A stretch of 64,000 nt of DNA from Actinoplanes ianthinogenes. GTDB lineage: Bacteria; Actinomycetota; Actinomycetes; Mycobacteriales; Micromonosporaceae. A program made the translations under genes and the position numbers. Below are positions 26,073-37,914 of the stretch, in pieces. A model generated the notes under the pieces. That model was not told the DNA's origin, did no database searches, and worked only from the letters and a program-made list of their open reading frames with translations. The stretch lies in NCBI RefSeq assembly GCF_018324205.1, contig NZ_AP023356.1:310001-374000 (forward strand), written 5' to 3'. The stretch's first letter is position 1, and the number at the start of each line of letters is the position of its first letter.

Positions 26073-28349
26073 ATGATCAGCCGTTCGGCGATTGCTCGTC
26101 TGGCCCGCTCGGCCGGCTTCCTCATCGGGCTCCTGGTGCTGGTGACGAGCGTGGTCACCAGCGTGCTCGCGGCCCGCGACAAACAGGCCACGGCGCAGGA
26201 CCACACCCTCGACCTGACCCTGGAGCAGCAGACCGCGGCGGTCCGCAACTACTTCGACCAGTCCCGGGCGATCGCCCAGGTGCTCGCGGACAGCCCGGTG
26301 TTCATCGACTTCTACAAGGCGCCGGGCACCAACAAGGAGAAGATCGCCGCCGGCGGGCCGCTGCTGGAACGGGTCAACGACGCGCTCGCCTACCTGGAGC
26401 AGCTGTATCCGGGGCGGGTCGGCGAGGCGTGCTTCGTCGACCAGGACGGCACGCAGATCGCCCGGGTCGTCGACGGCTACTCGTCCGCGGCCAAGGACCT
26501 GCGGCAGAACGAGGAGATGGCGTCGTACTTCGGGCCGACGATGGCGCTCGGCCCGGCCCGGGTCTACCAGACCAGGGCGTACCAGTCGCCGGACACCGGG
26601 CGCGCGGTGATCTCGAACTCGATCCTGCTGACCGCGTACGGGCACACCGGCATCGTGCACTTCGAGACCAGCCTGGACAGCTTCCGGATGCCGGCCACCA
26701 CCGGCGACCGGGCCGCGTCGATCGTGGACGCCGAGTCCGGGCAGGTGTTCGTCGACTCCCGGGTCGAGACCACGATCACCGAGAACGTCGACCAGACGTT
26801 CGTGCCGCTCGTCCGCGCCGGCAAGCTCAAGGGCACGATGACCCTGGACGGGCGCCGGGTGGCGTTCCAGCGGATGCCGGCGACGCTGAACAACGCGAAC
26901 GACTGGTACGTGGCGGTCTCCGCACCGTCGGCGGACGGCGGCTGGACCCAGGGTCTGAGCGTCTGGTCGCTGGCCCTGCTGCTCGGCGCGCTGCTGACGA
27001 TCCTGGTGTCCGGGCTGAGCTGGCGCAGCCACGCGCTGTCGGTGCGCCGGGCGGCGTCCCACGACGCCCTGACGGGCCTGCCGAACCGGGAGAAGTTCAA
27101 CGAGCGCACCCGGACCGCCCTGCGGGGCGGGCGGCCGGCCGCCGCGCTGATCATCAACTTGCAGGGCTTCCGGACCGTCAACGACGTGCTCGGGCACCGG
27201 CACGGCGACCTGCTGCTCATCCAGGTGGCGCAGCGGCTCACCGAGGCCGCGCCGTCCGGCGCCACGGTCGCCCGGATCGGTGCCGACGACTTCGCCGTGC
27301 TCCTGCCCGGCGACGACCTGGCGAGCGCCCGGGTCACCGCGGACCGGCTGCTGGCCGCGCTGCACCACACGTTCCTGATCGACGACTTCCACCTGGACGT
27401 GGAGGCGAACGCCGGGCTGGCCGCCGCCCCGGAGCACGGCACCGACGCCGAGACGCTGCTGCGGCACGCCGACGCCGCCCTGCACCTGGCCCGCGAGCAG
27501 GCGGCGACCGTGCAGGAGTACGACGCCGCGCACGACACCGGCGCCGACACCCGCCTGGAGCTGCTCGGCGACCTGCGCCGCGCGATCGGCGCCGACGACC
27601 AGCTGTCGCTGCACTACCAGCCGAAGGTGTGCCTGGCCAGCGGCCGGGTCACCGGCGTCGAGGCGCTGATCCGCTGGCAGCACCCGACGCTGGGCCGGAT
27701 GGCGCCGGACCGGTTCATCCCGATGGCCGAGTCGACCAGCCTGATCCGCCCGCTCACCACGCACGTCCTGGACATCGCGGTCCGCCAGGCGAAACTCTGG
27801 GCCGACCGGGGCACCCCGCTGCCGATCGCGGTCAACCTGTCCACCCGCTGCCTGCTCGACCCGGGCTTCGCCGGTCAGGTGTTCGGCCTGCTGTACCGCA
27901 CCGGGCTGCCCGCCGCCCTGCTCAAGCTGGAGATCACCGAGAGCGCGGCGATGGCCGATCCGGACCGGGCGCTGACCGTGCTGCGCGCCCTGCACGACGC
28001 GGGCATCAGCCTGTCCCTGGACGACTTCGGGACGGGGCACTCGTCGATGGCGTACCTCCAGCGCCTGCCGGTCGACGAGCTGAAGATCGACAAGTCGTTC
28101 GTGCAGGCCATGGCGAGCAGCCGGGCCGACGAGGTGCTGGTGCGGACGGCGATCACGCTCGGCCACAACCTGGGCCTCCAGGTGGTCGCGGAGGGCGTCG
28201 AGGACGAGACCGCGGTGGTCGCCCTGCAGGAGCTGGGCTGCGACATCGCGCAGGGCTACCACTACGCCCGGCCGATGCCGCCGGACGAGTTCGACCGCTG
28301 GCTGATCACTTACAGCGAGTCGCTCGCCGCTCTGCCCACCGCCTCCTGA
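26073..28349 (+). CDS. Membrane GGDEF-EAL protein (c-di-GMP signalling)
   Basis: 758 aa. Membrane segment near residues 14-35, a Cache-like extracytoplasmic sensor to about 300, second membrane segment, then a GGDEF domain and an EAL domain. The cyclase signature is degenerate (GADDF in place of GGDEF), so cyclase activity is unlikely. The EAL domain keeps EALIRWQHP, LKLEITESA, DDFGTGHSS, DELKIDKSF and AEGVED, so phosphodiesterase activity is plausible. ATG at 26073 with GAGGAGG upstream. Confidence 0.9.
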   Translation: MISRSAIARLARSAGFLIGLLVLVTSVVTSVLAARDKQATAQDHTLDLTLEQQTAAVRNYFDQSRAIAQVLADSPVFIDFYKAPGTNKEKIAAGGPLLERVNDALAYLEQLYPGRVGEACFVDQDGTQIARVVDGYSSAAKDLRQNEEMASYFGPTMALGPARVYQTRAYQSPDTGRAVISNSILLTAYGHTGIVHFETSLDSFRMPATTGDRAASIVDAESGQVFVDSRVETTITENVDQTFVPLVRAGKLKGTMTLDGRRVAFQRMPATLNNANDWYVAVSAPSADGGWTQGLSVWSLALLLGALLTILVSGLSWRSHALSVRRAASHDALTGLPNREKFNERTRTALRGGRPAAALIINLQGFRTVNDVLGHRHGDLLLIQVAQRLTEAAPSGATVARIGADDFAVLLPGDDLASARVTADRLLAALHHTFLIDDFHLDVEANAGLAAAPEHGTDAETLLRHADAALHLAREQAATVQEYDAAHDTGADTRLELLGDLRRAIGADDQLSLHYQPKVCLASGRVTGVEALIRWQHPTLGRMAPDRFIPMAESTSLIRPLTTHVLDIAVRQAKLWADRGTPLPIAVNLSTRCLLDPGFAGQVFGLLYRTGLPAALLKLEITESAAMADPDRALTVLRALHDAGISLSLDDFGTGHSSMAYLQRLPVDELKIDKSFVQAMASSRADEVLVRTAITLGHNLGLQVVAEGVEDETAVVALQELGCDIAQGYHYARPMPPDEFDRWLITYSESLAALPTAS

Positions 28350-28390
28350 CCGCACCGCATCACCCGGATCATCGATCTACCCTATGTGTC

Positions 28391-29179
28391 ATGACAACTT
28401 CTGCCGAGCGCACCATCGCCGCCCTGCGCGCCGAGCACGACAGTCTCGCCGCGACCGGCGCCACCCTCTCCGCGGACCGGCTCAAAGGCCCGTCCGGCGC
28501 CTCGGACTGGACCGTCGCCCAGGTGTTCTCGCACCTCGGCAGCGGCGCCGAGATCACGCTGGCCGGCCTGCGGGCCGCGACCGGCGTGGCGGACGCGCCG
28601 GGACCGGACTTCAACCAGCGGGTGTGGGACCGGTGGAACGCGATGAGCCCCGAGGCGCAGGCCGCCGGCGCCGTCGAGTCGGACGCCGCGCTGGTGGCCG
28701 CGTTCGAGAGCCTGACGCCGGAGCAGCACGAGACGCTCCGGATCAACCCGGGCTTCCTGCCCGCGCCGGCTCCGCTCGCGACCTTCGCCGGCCTCCGGCT
28801 GAGCGAGACGGTCCACCACGGCTGGGACATCCGGGTCGCCACCGATCCGGCCGCGCGCCTGTCGCCCGAGTCCGCGGAGCTGCTGGCCGAGCACCTCAAC
28901 GGCGGGCTGAGCTTTTTCCTCGGCTTCATCGCCAAGCCCGAGGCGATCGGCGAGCCCGCGGTGGTCCAGCTCGACGGGACGCCGTACCGGATCGTGCTCG
29001 ACGACAGCGCCCACTTCACCTCGGACGGTGCCACCGCCACCGCGGTGTTCACCGGGCCGCTCGAGTCCGCGCTGCGGCTGATCGTGGGGCGTCTCGCGCC
29101 CGAGCACACGCCGTCCGGGGTCGAGGTGGCCGGCAACGTGACCCTCGACGGGCTGCGCGCGGTGTTCCCCGGCTTCTGA
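28391..29179 (+). CDS. Maleylpyruvate isomerase-family mycothiol-dependent enzyme
   Basis: 262 aa. DinB-like four-helix N-terminus (SDWTVAQVFSHLGSGAEI) and ETVHHGWDIRVA give the metal-binding His/Glu set of the MDMPI family, followed by the C-terminal beta domain (TAVFTGPLESALRLIVGRL). Members conjugate or transfer mycothiol, the actinobacterial glutathione substitute, and often serve in detoxification. ATG at 28391; 41 bp behind the EAL gene. Confidence 0.85.
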   Translation: MTTSAERTIAALRAEHDSLAATGATLSADRLKGPSGASDWTVAQVFSHLGSGAEITLAGLRAATGVADAPGPDFNQRVWDRWNAMSPEAQAAGAVESDAALVAAFESLTPEQHETLRINPGFLPAPAPLATFAGLRLSETVHHGWDIRVATDPAARLSPESAELLAEHLNGGLSFFLGFIAKPEAIGEPAVVQLDGTPYRIVLDDSAHFTSDGATATAVFTGPLESALRLIVGRLAPEHTPSGVEVAGNVTLDGLRAVFPGF

Positions 29180-29201
29180 GGGGCTGCGGCGGGCGTACCG
29201 T

Positions 29202-31819
<2,618 letters not shown>

Positions 31820-31823
<4 letters not shown>

Positions 31824-32776
31824 CCGAGGTCCTCGGCGCCGGGCGGCGTGTACGGCCGGGCGGCGACCGTCAGGATGTGGTCGATCGAGGTGCGCGGCAG
31901 GTCCAGCTGGTTGAGCCGGCGCTCCAGCTCGCGGGTCAGCTCCCGCGCGGTCCGCCGGGCGTGCGGGGTCTCGGCGTGGCCCCGCTGCTCGATGTGGACG
32001 GCCAGCGGCGCGCAGTGCTCCAGCACGTCCATCACCTCGTCGTGGTAGCCCTCCCGCAGGCCCTGGCGCAGCGCGTGCATGCCGTAACTGACATGCCGGG
32101 ACTCGTCGCGGGCCATCGCGGTGAAGCCCGCTTGCAGACCCGGCAGCACCTGCCGGTGGCGCAGCCCCTTGATCAGGTTGCGCTGCCCGTTGAGGGCCAG
32201 CACCCCCTCGGTGATCAGGTGGAAATGGGTGACCGCGCGGATCCACCGGCCGTAGTCCGACGGTTTGTCGGCCAGCTCCCGGACCAGGTCGGCCTCGACG
32301 ATGCTGAGCTCCCGGTGGGGGACGGTCATCTCGGCCCAGATCAGCGGCAGCATCGACCGCAGGTCGGGCTCCATCCCGAGCAGGTCCACGGCGATCTTGG
32401 CGAGCAGCACGGTGTGCCGCGACTCGTCGGCGACCTGGGTGCCGAGATAGATCAGGCCCTGCTCGTCCGGGCAGCCACCGAGGATCGGCCCGAGCAGGTC
32501 GAGGCCGGTGTACTCACCGACGACGAACGTGTTGACCAGCTCGCGGATCTTCGTGCGGAACAGCTCGGGCAGCGCGTCGAACTCCTCGCGGTCGGCCGCG
32601 AGCGGGACCGCCTCGGCCTCCCACTGCTGGGTCTCCCAGCGGCGGTAGAGGGCCATCGGGCCCAGTCGCTGCCCGAAGATCGACTCGGCGTGGGTGTCGA
32701 CCTGCCCGATCGGGATGTCCGGCAACCGGGTCAGGTCGGCGGTGTCCATCAGCAGGGTGCTCCACCGTCTGCTCAT
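31820..32776 (-). CDS. R2-like ferritin-fold diiron oxidase
   Basis: 318 aa, ribonucleotide-reductase-R2-like helical protein. A complete carboxylate-bridged site can be read: Glu in VVGEYTGLD, ExxH in ADESRHTVL, Glu in HLITEGVLA and a second ExxH in RDESRHVSY. There is no large RNR subunit nearby, and the gene sits inside a biosynthetic operon, so an oxygenase, desaturase or N-oxygenase role is likelier than nucleotide reduction. ATG at 32776 overlaps the stop of the FkbH-type gene by 4 bp. Confidence 0.8.
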
Positions 32777-34833
32777 CGGACGGTCTCCTCTCGTACGGCG
32801 AAACGCTGGGGCAGGGTGCCGAGGTCGACGAGCCGGCCGCCGGGTTCGAGCACGAACTCGCCGTCCGCGGCGGCGGCGAAGCCGGCTCGCAGGAACACGT
32901 CCTGCGCGGCGTGGTTGCGGTCGGTGCGCACGATGCGCCCGGTCACGCCTGCGTCGCCCGGGTGGTTGCCGAGGCAGGCGGCCAGGAATCCGGGGCCGAC
33001 GTCGAGGCCGATCACCCGGCAGCTCACCGCCAGCGCCCGGACCGTCGAGCCGACGATGAGGCAGGCGCCGACCGTGCCGTACTCGGCGAAGCGGTCGGTC
33101 ACCGCCATCAGGTACAGCTCGGCGCCGCCGGCGGTCAGCGCGGCGAGTTCCGCCTCGGTGGTGCGCCACGCGGTGGTGGTGAACTGGTTGGTCCGGTTGA
33201 GCAGCTCGGCCGCGCGCGGCAGGTCGGCCGGCTCGGCCCGCCACACCCGGGCCACCACGTCCAGCTCGCGCAGGAAGTCGGCGCCACCCTCCTCGATCAG
33301 CTCGGCGCGGCGCAGCATCGCCCGGGTCGTCTCGGTCCGCTGCCGGGCCTCGTCGGTGGCGGTCGCCGACTCCAGCCCCGGCTCGGTGAGCAGGAACTCG
33401 CGGAACTGCCAGACCGCCAGTTCCGGTACACGTACCCCGGGCAGGTGGCGGCGCACCTCGGCCCGCTCGACCGGGTTGTCGTCCAGGAACAGCGTCGCCT
33501 CCGGCGCGACGCCGAGCCGATCGCAGATGTCGGCGAGGTTCGCCGACTTCGCGTCCCAGTTGATCCGGTGCAGCACGAAGTCGTCGGGCCGCAGCAGCGG
33601 TCCGGCGGGTGCGGCGTCCCAGGCCCGCAGGGTGGCCGCCTCGGTGCCCTTGCTGCACGTGACGAGCAGTACGCCACGCTGGCGGAGCACCCGCAGCGCC
33701 TGGTGCAGTCCGAGGTGGATCCAGCGGCTGGTGGCGTCGCCGTCGACCCAGCCGAAGCCGTCGTCGGCGGCGATCCCGGGCCACAGCGTGTTGTCCAGGT
33801 CGACCACCACGCACTTGATCCGGTCCAGGCCGTGCTGGGCGAGGTAACCCGCGACGTACTCCTCCGCCAGCGCGTCGCCGAGGGCGGGCAGCTGGTGCGG
33901 CGACTCGATCGCCGGGTCGGGCCGGCCGCCGTGGTGGCCGAAGGGGAACAGCAGGTCGTCGAAGAGCAGCCCGGCGCCGTGCCGGGCCGCCAGCCGTTCC
34001 TCGTCGACGACCAGCAGCGAGGGGTATTGGCGGACCTGCTCGTCGATGTGCCGGTTGAGGTCCGCCACGATCTCCCGGTGGCTTGTCTCCTGGCGGAAGT
34101 CGTACCGGCCGAACGGGGAGACGGCCAGCGGCGCCACGTTGTGCACCATCCCGAGCCGGGCGCCGAGCGCCTCGGCGAACTCGGCGATCGCCGAGCTCAA
34201 CGCGCGCTTCATCACGGTGAGGCGGCGGCGCCGCTCGCCCGGGCCGGCGAAGACGCCGTCGTCCCACAGACCGGTGAGGAACGGCTGCACGGTGGGCTGG
34301 AGGACGGCCACGTCGGGCTGGTGGCGGTCGACCAGCTCGCGGAGCCGGCCGCGGATGGCCGGCCACTCGTGCGTGGGCGTCACCGCCAGTCCGCGCCGCA
34401 GGCCGGCACGGACCAGCGCATCGGCCGCGAACTGCGCGACGCAGCCACCCACCAGCAGCGCTCTGACCGGCCGCAGCTCGGACTTGCCCGGCGCCAGGTC
34501 GGCGGCACTGATCGCGACGGGCTTCCAGTACGTGTCCAGGTCGCCGGTGGCCACCACGTCGGGCAGCGCGGCGTGTTGCCGGGTTTCGTGGTGAACGAGG
34601 AAGCCCCGCTGGAGGAGGAACTCGACGAAGGCCGCGGCGGCCGGCCGGTGCGCGGGGTCGGCCGACTCGGCGAGGTCGTCACGGGTGGCCCAGCCGGCCG
34701 CGGCCCGTTCGCACAGGCTCAGCCACTCGGCGGCGATGGTGATCCGTTGCAGCCGGGCCACGTCGATCAGCACGTGGTGCCCGGACACCGTGATCAGCCG
34801 GACCGCCTCGTCCAGCCGGAGCGCGCCGTTCAT
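32773..34833 (-). CDS. FkbH-type HAD-IIIC phosphatase-like protein with N-terminal winged-helix-like domain
   Basis: 686 aa. Residues 1-110 look like a small PqqD-like winged helix (VLIDVARLQRITIAAEWLSL ... FVEFLLQRGFLV). Residues about 125-330 are the SGNH-like part of FkbH proteins (LLVGGCVAQFAADAL). The HAD domain follows with the catalytic DxDxT in VVVDLDNTLWPGI and LFLDDNPVERAEV. The last 150 residues are GNAT-like (YLMAVTDRFAEYGTVGACLIV). FkbH proteins normally dephosphorylate 1,3-bisphosphoglycerate and load glycerate on a carrier protein. No carrier is seen here. ATG 34833 overlaps the upstream stop. Confidence 0.8.
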   Translation of the reverse strand: MNGALRLDEAVRLITVSGHHVLIDVARLQRITIAAEWLSLCERAAAGWATRDDLAESADPAHRPAAAAFVEFLLQRGFLVHHETRQHAALPDVVATGDLDTYWKPVAISAADLAPGKSELRPVRALLVGGCVAQFAADALVRAGLRRGLAVTPTHEWPAIRGRLRELVDRHQPDVAVLQPTVQPFLTGLWDDGVFAGPGERRRRLTVMKRALSSAIAEFAEALGARLGMVHNVAPLAVSPFGRYDFRQETSHREIVADLNRHIDEQVRQYPSLLVVDEERLAARHGAGLLFDDLLFPFGHHGGRPDPAIESPHQLPALGDALAEEYVAGYLAQHGLDRIKCVVVDLDNTLWPGIAADDGFGWVDGDATSRWIHLGLHQALRVLRQRGVLLVTCSKGTEAATLRAWDAAPAGPLLRPDDFVLHRINWDAKSANLADICDRLGVAPEATLFLDDNPVERAEVRRHLPGVRVPELAVWQFREFLLTEPGLESATATDEARQRTETTRAMLRRAELIEEGGADFLRELDVVARVWRAEPADLPRAAELLNRTNQFTTTAWRTTEAELAALTAGGAELYLMAVTDRFAEYGTVGACLIVGSTVRALAVSCRVIGLDVGPGFLAACLGNHPGDAGVTGRIVRTDRNHAAQDVFLRAGFAAAADGEFVLEPGGRLVDLGTLPQRFAVREETVR

Positions 34834-35642
34834 GACGCCGCCGACGCGAGCGGCACGTACGTCTCGTGGTTGGACTTGCCGCCCATGAAGTAGTTCACCG
34901 TCACCCGTTCCGTACACACGATGTCGACCTTGTCCTTGAGCAGCAGATAGTTGAGCAGCGCGTCGTCGCCCAGGCCGAGCTTCTGCTTCCAGCGGGAGAA
35001 CTCCTCCGGGTACGGGATCCGGTCGAACAGCCGGCGCCGGACCATCAGCTCGTTGTTGTCCACCCGGCCGAGCAGGATGCCGTTCCAGGACATCCGGTCC
35101 CGCAGGATGTTGGAGCCTGGCGTCACCACCCCGGAGGCCACCAGCAAGGCGTACGACTTGGCGCTGCTCTCCGGGTCGTCGTTCCACGGGTCGAGGCCTT
35201 CGGGGATGAGATACGGCGACCCGTCGTCGTAGAGCAGCCGTCGCCAGCCGTGCGCCAGCTCGGCCGCCGGGTCGGCGCGCAGGCCGGCGACCAGCGAGCT
35301 CAGATGACCGGGGTCCCACGTGTTGTCGTCGTCGAGGTGGGCGATGAACTCCAGGTCGGTGGCGGCCGAGCCGAGATTGCGCAGCCGGGCGACCCGGGCC
35401 CACCGGTAGTCGTGCTGCACCCGCGGATGCGATCGCGGGGTGGTGTTGATGACCGTGACGTGCGGGAAGGCGTGGGTCAGCCGGGCGACGAAAGCGGGGT
35501 CGGCCAGCACGGGGCAGTCGTCGCCGACGATGACGTGCCGGATCCGGACGTCCTGTTGGGCGGCCGCCGACTCCACCGCCCGCCACAGCAGGTGCGGGCG
35601 GTTGCGGGTCGGCGTGACGACGGCGACTTCGGGGGTGCTCAT
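34830..35642 (-). CDS. GT2-like glycosyltransferase A
   Basis: 270 aa. GT-A family: VAVVTPTRNRPHLLWRAVES, HVIVGDDCPVL and the metal-binding AHLDDDNTWDPGHL. It is clearly paralogous to the right-arm gene at 45477 (shared VVTPT-NRP, VIGD-CP, LDDDN, HGWRRL/HSWRRL, FSRW-KLE/KLG and YMGG motifs at the same spacing). ATG at 35642 overlaps the GMC stop by 4 bp. Probably acts on the cluster product or builds an attached sugar. Confidence 0.8.
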   Translation of the reverse strand: MSTPEVAVVTPTRNRPHLLWRAVESAAAQQDVRIRHVIVGDDCPVLADPAFVARLTHAFPHVTVINTTPRSHPRVQHDYRWARVARLRNLGSAATDLEFIAHLDDDNTWDPGHLSSLVAGLRADPAAELAHGWRRLLYDDGSPYLIPEGLDPWNDDPESSAKSYALLVASGVVTPGSNILRDRMSWNGILLGRVDNNELMVRRRLFDRIPYPEEFSRWKQKLGLGDDALLNYLLLKDKVDIVCTERVTVNYFMGGKSNHETYVPLASAAS

Positions 35643-37189
35643 GATCGCTCGCTCCGGTGTCCGGCGCCGGGCGCCTCGGCGAGCAACTCGTCGGCCAGCA
35701 CGGCGGCGAGCCGGCGGCTCAGCGCCATCGTGGTCAGGGAGGGGTTGGCCGCGCCGATCCGCGGGAAGGTGGCCGGGCCGCCCGCGTACAGCCCGGCGAT
35801 CCGGGCGAACTCGTGGTTCTCGGTGAGCACCCCGCCGAGCGGTAGCGTGCCGCCCTCGTGGTCCTCGGCGCCCAGCGCGCTGCACCACGGCTGCGGCACG
35901 CCGATCGGGTACTGCTCGCGGTATCTCGGCAGCACGGCGGTGTTGCCGAGGCGCGGCTCGTCGTAGCTGCCGAAGGCCGGCTCGCCGGCCAGCCCGAAGG
36001 CGCCGGCGACCGCGGCCCACACGTCGGCGAGCACCTCCTGCTGGGCGGCGACGACGGCCCGGCCCGCGGTGGACACGGTGGAGCGCACGGTGGTCGGCCA
36101 CGGGTGGCCGGCCGACGGCAGGCACGCGACCTGGCTCTCCGGGTCGGGCGGCAACTCGCCGTTGATCTTGACGTCCAGCATCAGTTCGTCGCGGGACACC
36201 CGCCACAGCGACAGGAAGAGGATCGAGCGGGCCTCGGGCACCGGCAGGTAGTAGGAGCCGGGCCGGACCGGCAACGGCCGGGGGGTTCGCCGGGCGTCGA
36301 TCCGGACGAAGAAGCCCTGCGCGAGGTGGTCGGCCAGGCCACCGAGCCGGGGTGGCGCCCCGGTCGCGGTGGTCAGCGCCTGGATGGCGAGCCGGCTGTT
36401 CTCCACCGTGCCGGCACAGAGCACGACCGTCTCGGCGGTCACCGTCGCCGGCCGGCCGGTCCGCCGGTCGTCCACCACGATGCCGGCCGCCCGGCCGTCG
36501 CGCAGCAGGACCCGCTGGACCGGGCTGTCCAGCAGGAAGCGCACGCCGGCCGGCGGCTCGCCGACGGCGCCGGTGGCCGGATCCCGCCAGTGGTCCAGCG
36601 GCGAGTACGCCGACCAGCGCCCCGGCCGGCCCGGGTGGGCGCGAGACGCCCGGGGCGTCGGCCGCAGGGTGAACCCGCCGACCCGCTGGGCCTGGCCGGT
36701 GCTCGCGATCGTCCCGTCCGCCCAGGTCAGCCCGAGGTCGCCGGCCACCCGCTCGTACAGCGACGGGCCACCGCGCCAGGACCGGGTCAGGTCGTCGGCG
36801 ACCGCGGCGGGCCAGTGCTGCTCGTCCAGGGCCCAGGAGTCGATCGGCAGCGTGACGCCGTACCAGTAGAGCGACCGGCCGCCCAGCCGGGCGCGGATCC
36901 CGGCGTTGCCGGCGAAGTGCCGGTCGCTGTCCGAGCTCCACGGCCGCCGGTGGTACGGGTCCCGCTCGGGGTCGAGCCACATCTCGACGGCGGTGTCCGG
37001 GTCGTGGGCGACGTTGGTGTGCACCAGGTCGCCGACCGGGCCGCCCTCGACCACCAGGATGTCGTCGACGCCCGCCTCGGCCAGGTGCCGGGCGGTCTCC
37101 AGCCCGGCGAACCCGCCACCGACGATCACCACACGGGCGTGCTCCGGCGGCGGATGCCCTCCGGTCAGGGTACGAGTCGGTTCGGTCAT
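35639..37189 (-). CDS. GMC-type FAD-dependent oxidoreductase
   Basis: 516 aa. Rossmann motif VVIVGGGFAGLETARHLAE at about 20-38 followed by VVEGG, substrate-side segment LGGRSLYWYGVTLP, TVVLCAGTVENSRL as in glucose-methanol-choline enzymes, and a C-terminal FPRIGAANPSLTTMALSRRLA matching GMC_oxred_C. Such enzymes oxidise alcohols of sugars, sterols or polyketides to carbonyls. ATG at 37189; a 20-bp gap to the SDR is the only gap in this arm. Confidence 0.85.
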   Translation of the reverse strand: MTEPTRTLTGGHPPPEHARVVIVGGGFAGLETARHLAEAGVDDILVVEGGPVGDLVHTNVAHDPDTAVEMWLDPERDPYHRRPWSSDSDRHFAGNAGIRARLGGRSLYWYGVTLPIDSWALDEQHWPAAVADDLTRSWRGGPSLYERVAGDLGLTWADGTIASTGQAQRVGGFTLRPTPRASRAHPGRPGRWSAYSPLDHWRDPATGAVGEPPAGVRFLLDSPVQRVLLRDGRAAGIVVDDRRTGRPATVTAETVVLCAGTVENSRLAIQALTTATGAPPRLGGLADHLAQGFFVRIDARRTPRPLPVRPGSYYLPVPEARSILFLSLWRVSRDELMLDVKINGELPPDPESQVACLPSAGHPWPTTVRSTVSTAGRAVVAAQQEVLADVWAAVAGAFGLAGEPAFGSYDEPRLGNTAVLPRYREQYPIGVPQPWCSALGAEDHEGGTLPLGGVLTENHEFARIAGLYAGGPATFPRIGAANPSLTTMALSRRLAAVLADELLAEAPGAGHRSERS

Positions 37190-37209
37190 GTCGGTCGGTC
37201 CCTCCGTTC

Positions 37210-37914
37210 TCAGTGGCCCATCCCGGCGCCCCCGTCCACCGGGATCACCGCCCCGGTCACGTATCCCGCGTCCGCTCCGGCGACGTACCGGACGGCCGCG
37301 GCCACCTCGGCCGGCGTCGCGGCGCGACCCGCCGGTATCTGGGCGAGCCAGGCGGTGCGGCGCCGTTCGCCGACCGCGGCGGCCATCTCGGTCTCGGTGT
37401 ATCCCGGGGCGACCACGTTGGCGGTGATGCCGTGCGGCGCGAGTTCCCGGGTCAGCGAACGGGCCAGGCCGATCAGCGCGGATTTCGAGGCCGCGTAGTT
37501 GACCTGTCCGGCCTCGCCGGACAGCGCCACCGAGGACGACACGAACACCAGCCGCCCCCAGCCGGCGTCCACCATCGCCGGCGCGGCCCGCCGGGCCACC
37601 CGGTACGCGCCGGTCAGGTTGGTGTCGACCACCGTGGTGAAGTCGTCGTCGCTCATGCGTGCCAGCAGCCCGTCCCGGGTCATCCCGGCGTTCGCCACGA
37701 CCACCTCGACCGGGCCGTGCCGCCGCTCCGCCGCGGTGAAGGCACGGTGCACGGAGGCGGTGTCGGTCACCTCGCACTCGACGCCGAACAGGTCGCCCGG
37801 CGGCGGCGCGGTGCGGTAGGTGGCGGTCACCCGGTCGCCGGCCGCGGCGAACGCGCGGGCGACGGCCAGCCCGATGCCGCGGCCGGCGCCGGTGACCAGG
37901 ACGGATCGGCTCAT
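37210..37914 (-). CDS. FabG-like short-chain dehydrogenase/reductase
   Basis: 234 aa. TGAGRGIG cofactor motif (8-15), NAG (VVANAGMTRD), catalytic Ser in FVSSSVA, YxxxK in VNYAASKSALIGLARSL, and the PGYTETEM loop. It resembles 3-oxoacyl-[ACP] reductases and would use NADPH. ATG at 37914 overlaps the MFS stop by 4 bp. Its position with a ketosynthase in the same locus suggests reduction of a beta-keto or sugar ketone intermediate. Confidence 0.9.
   Translation of the reverse strand: MSRSVLVTGAGRGIGLAVARAFAAAGDRVTATYRTAPPPGDLFGVECEVTDTASVHRAFTAAERRHGPVEVVVANAGMTRDGLLARMSDDDFTTVVDTNLTGAYRVARRAAPAMVDAGWGRLVFVSSSVALSGEAGQVNYAASKSALIGLARSLTRELAPHGITANVVAPGYTETEMAAAVGERRRTAWLAQIPAGRAATPAEVAAAVRYVAGADAGYVTGAVIPVDGGAGMGH

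Noticed and set aside
25776..28355. Long minus-strand frame opposite the GGDEF-EAL gene
   Set aside because: Shadow of a well-supported gene; only its last 45 codons before the TetR gene, treated separately as a GH15 relic, look protein-like.
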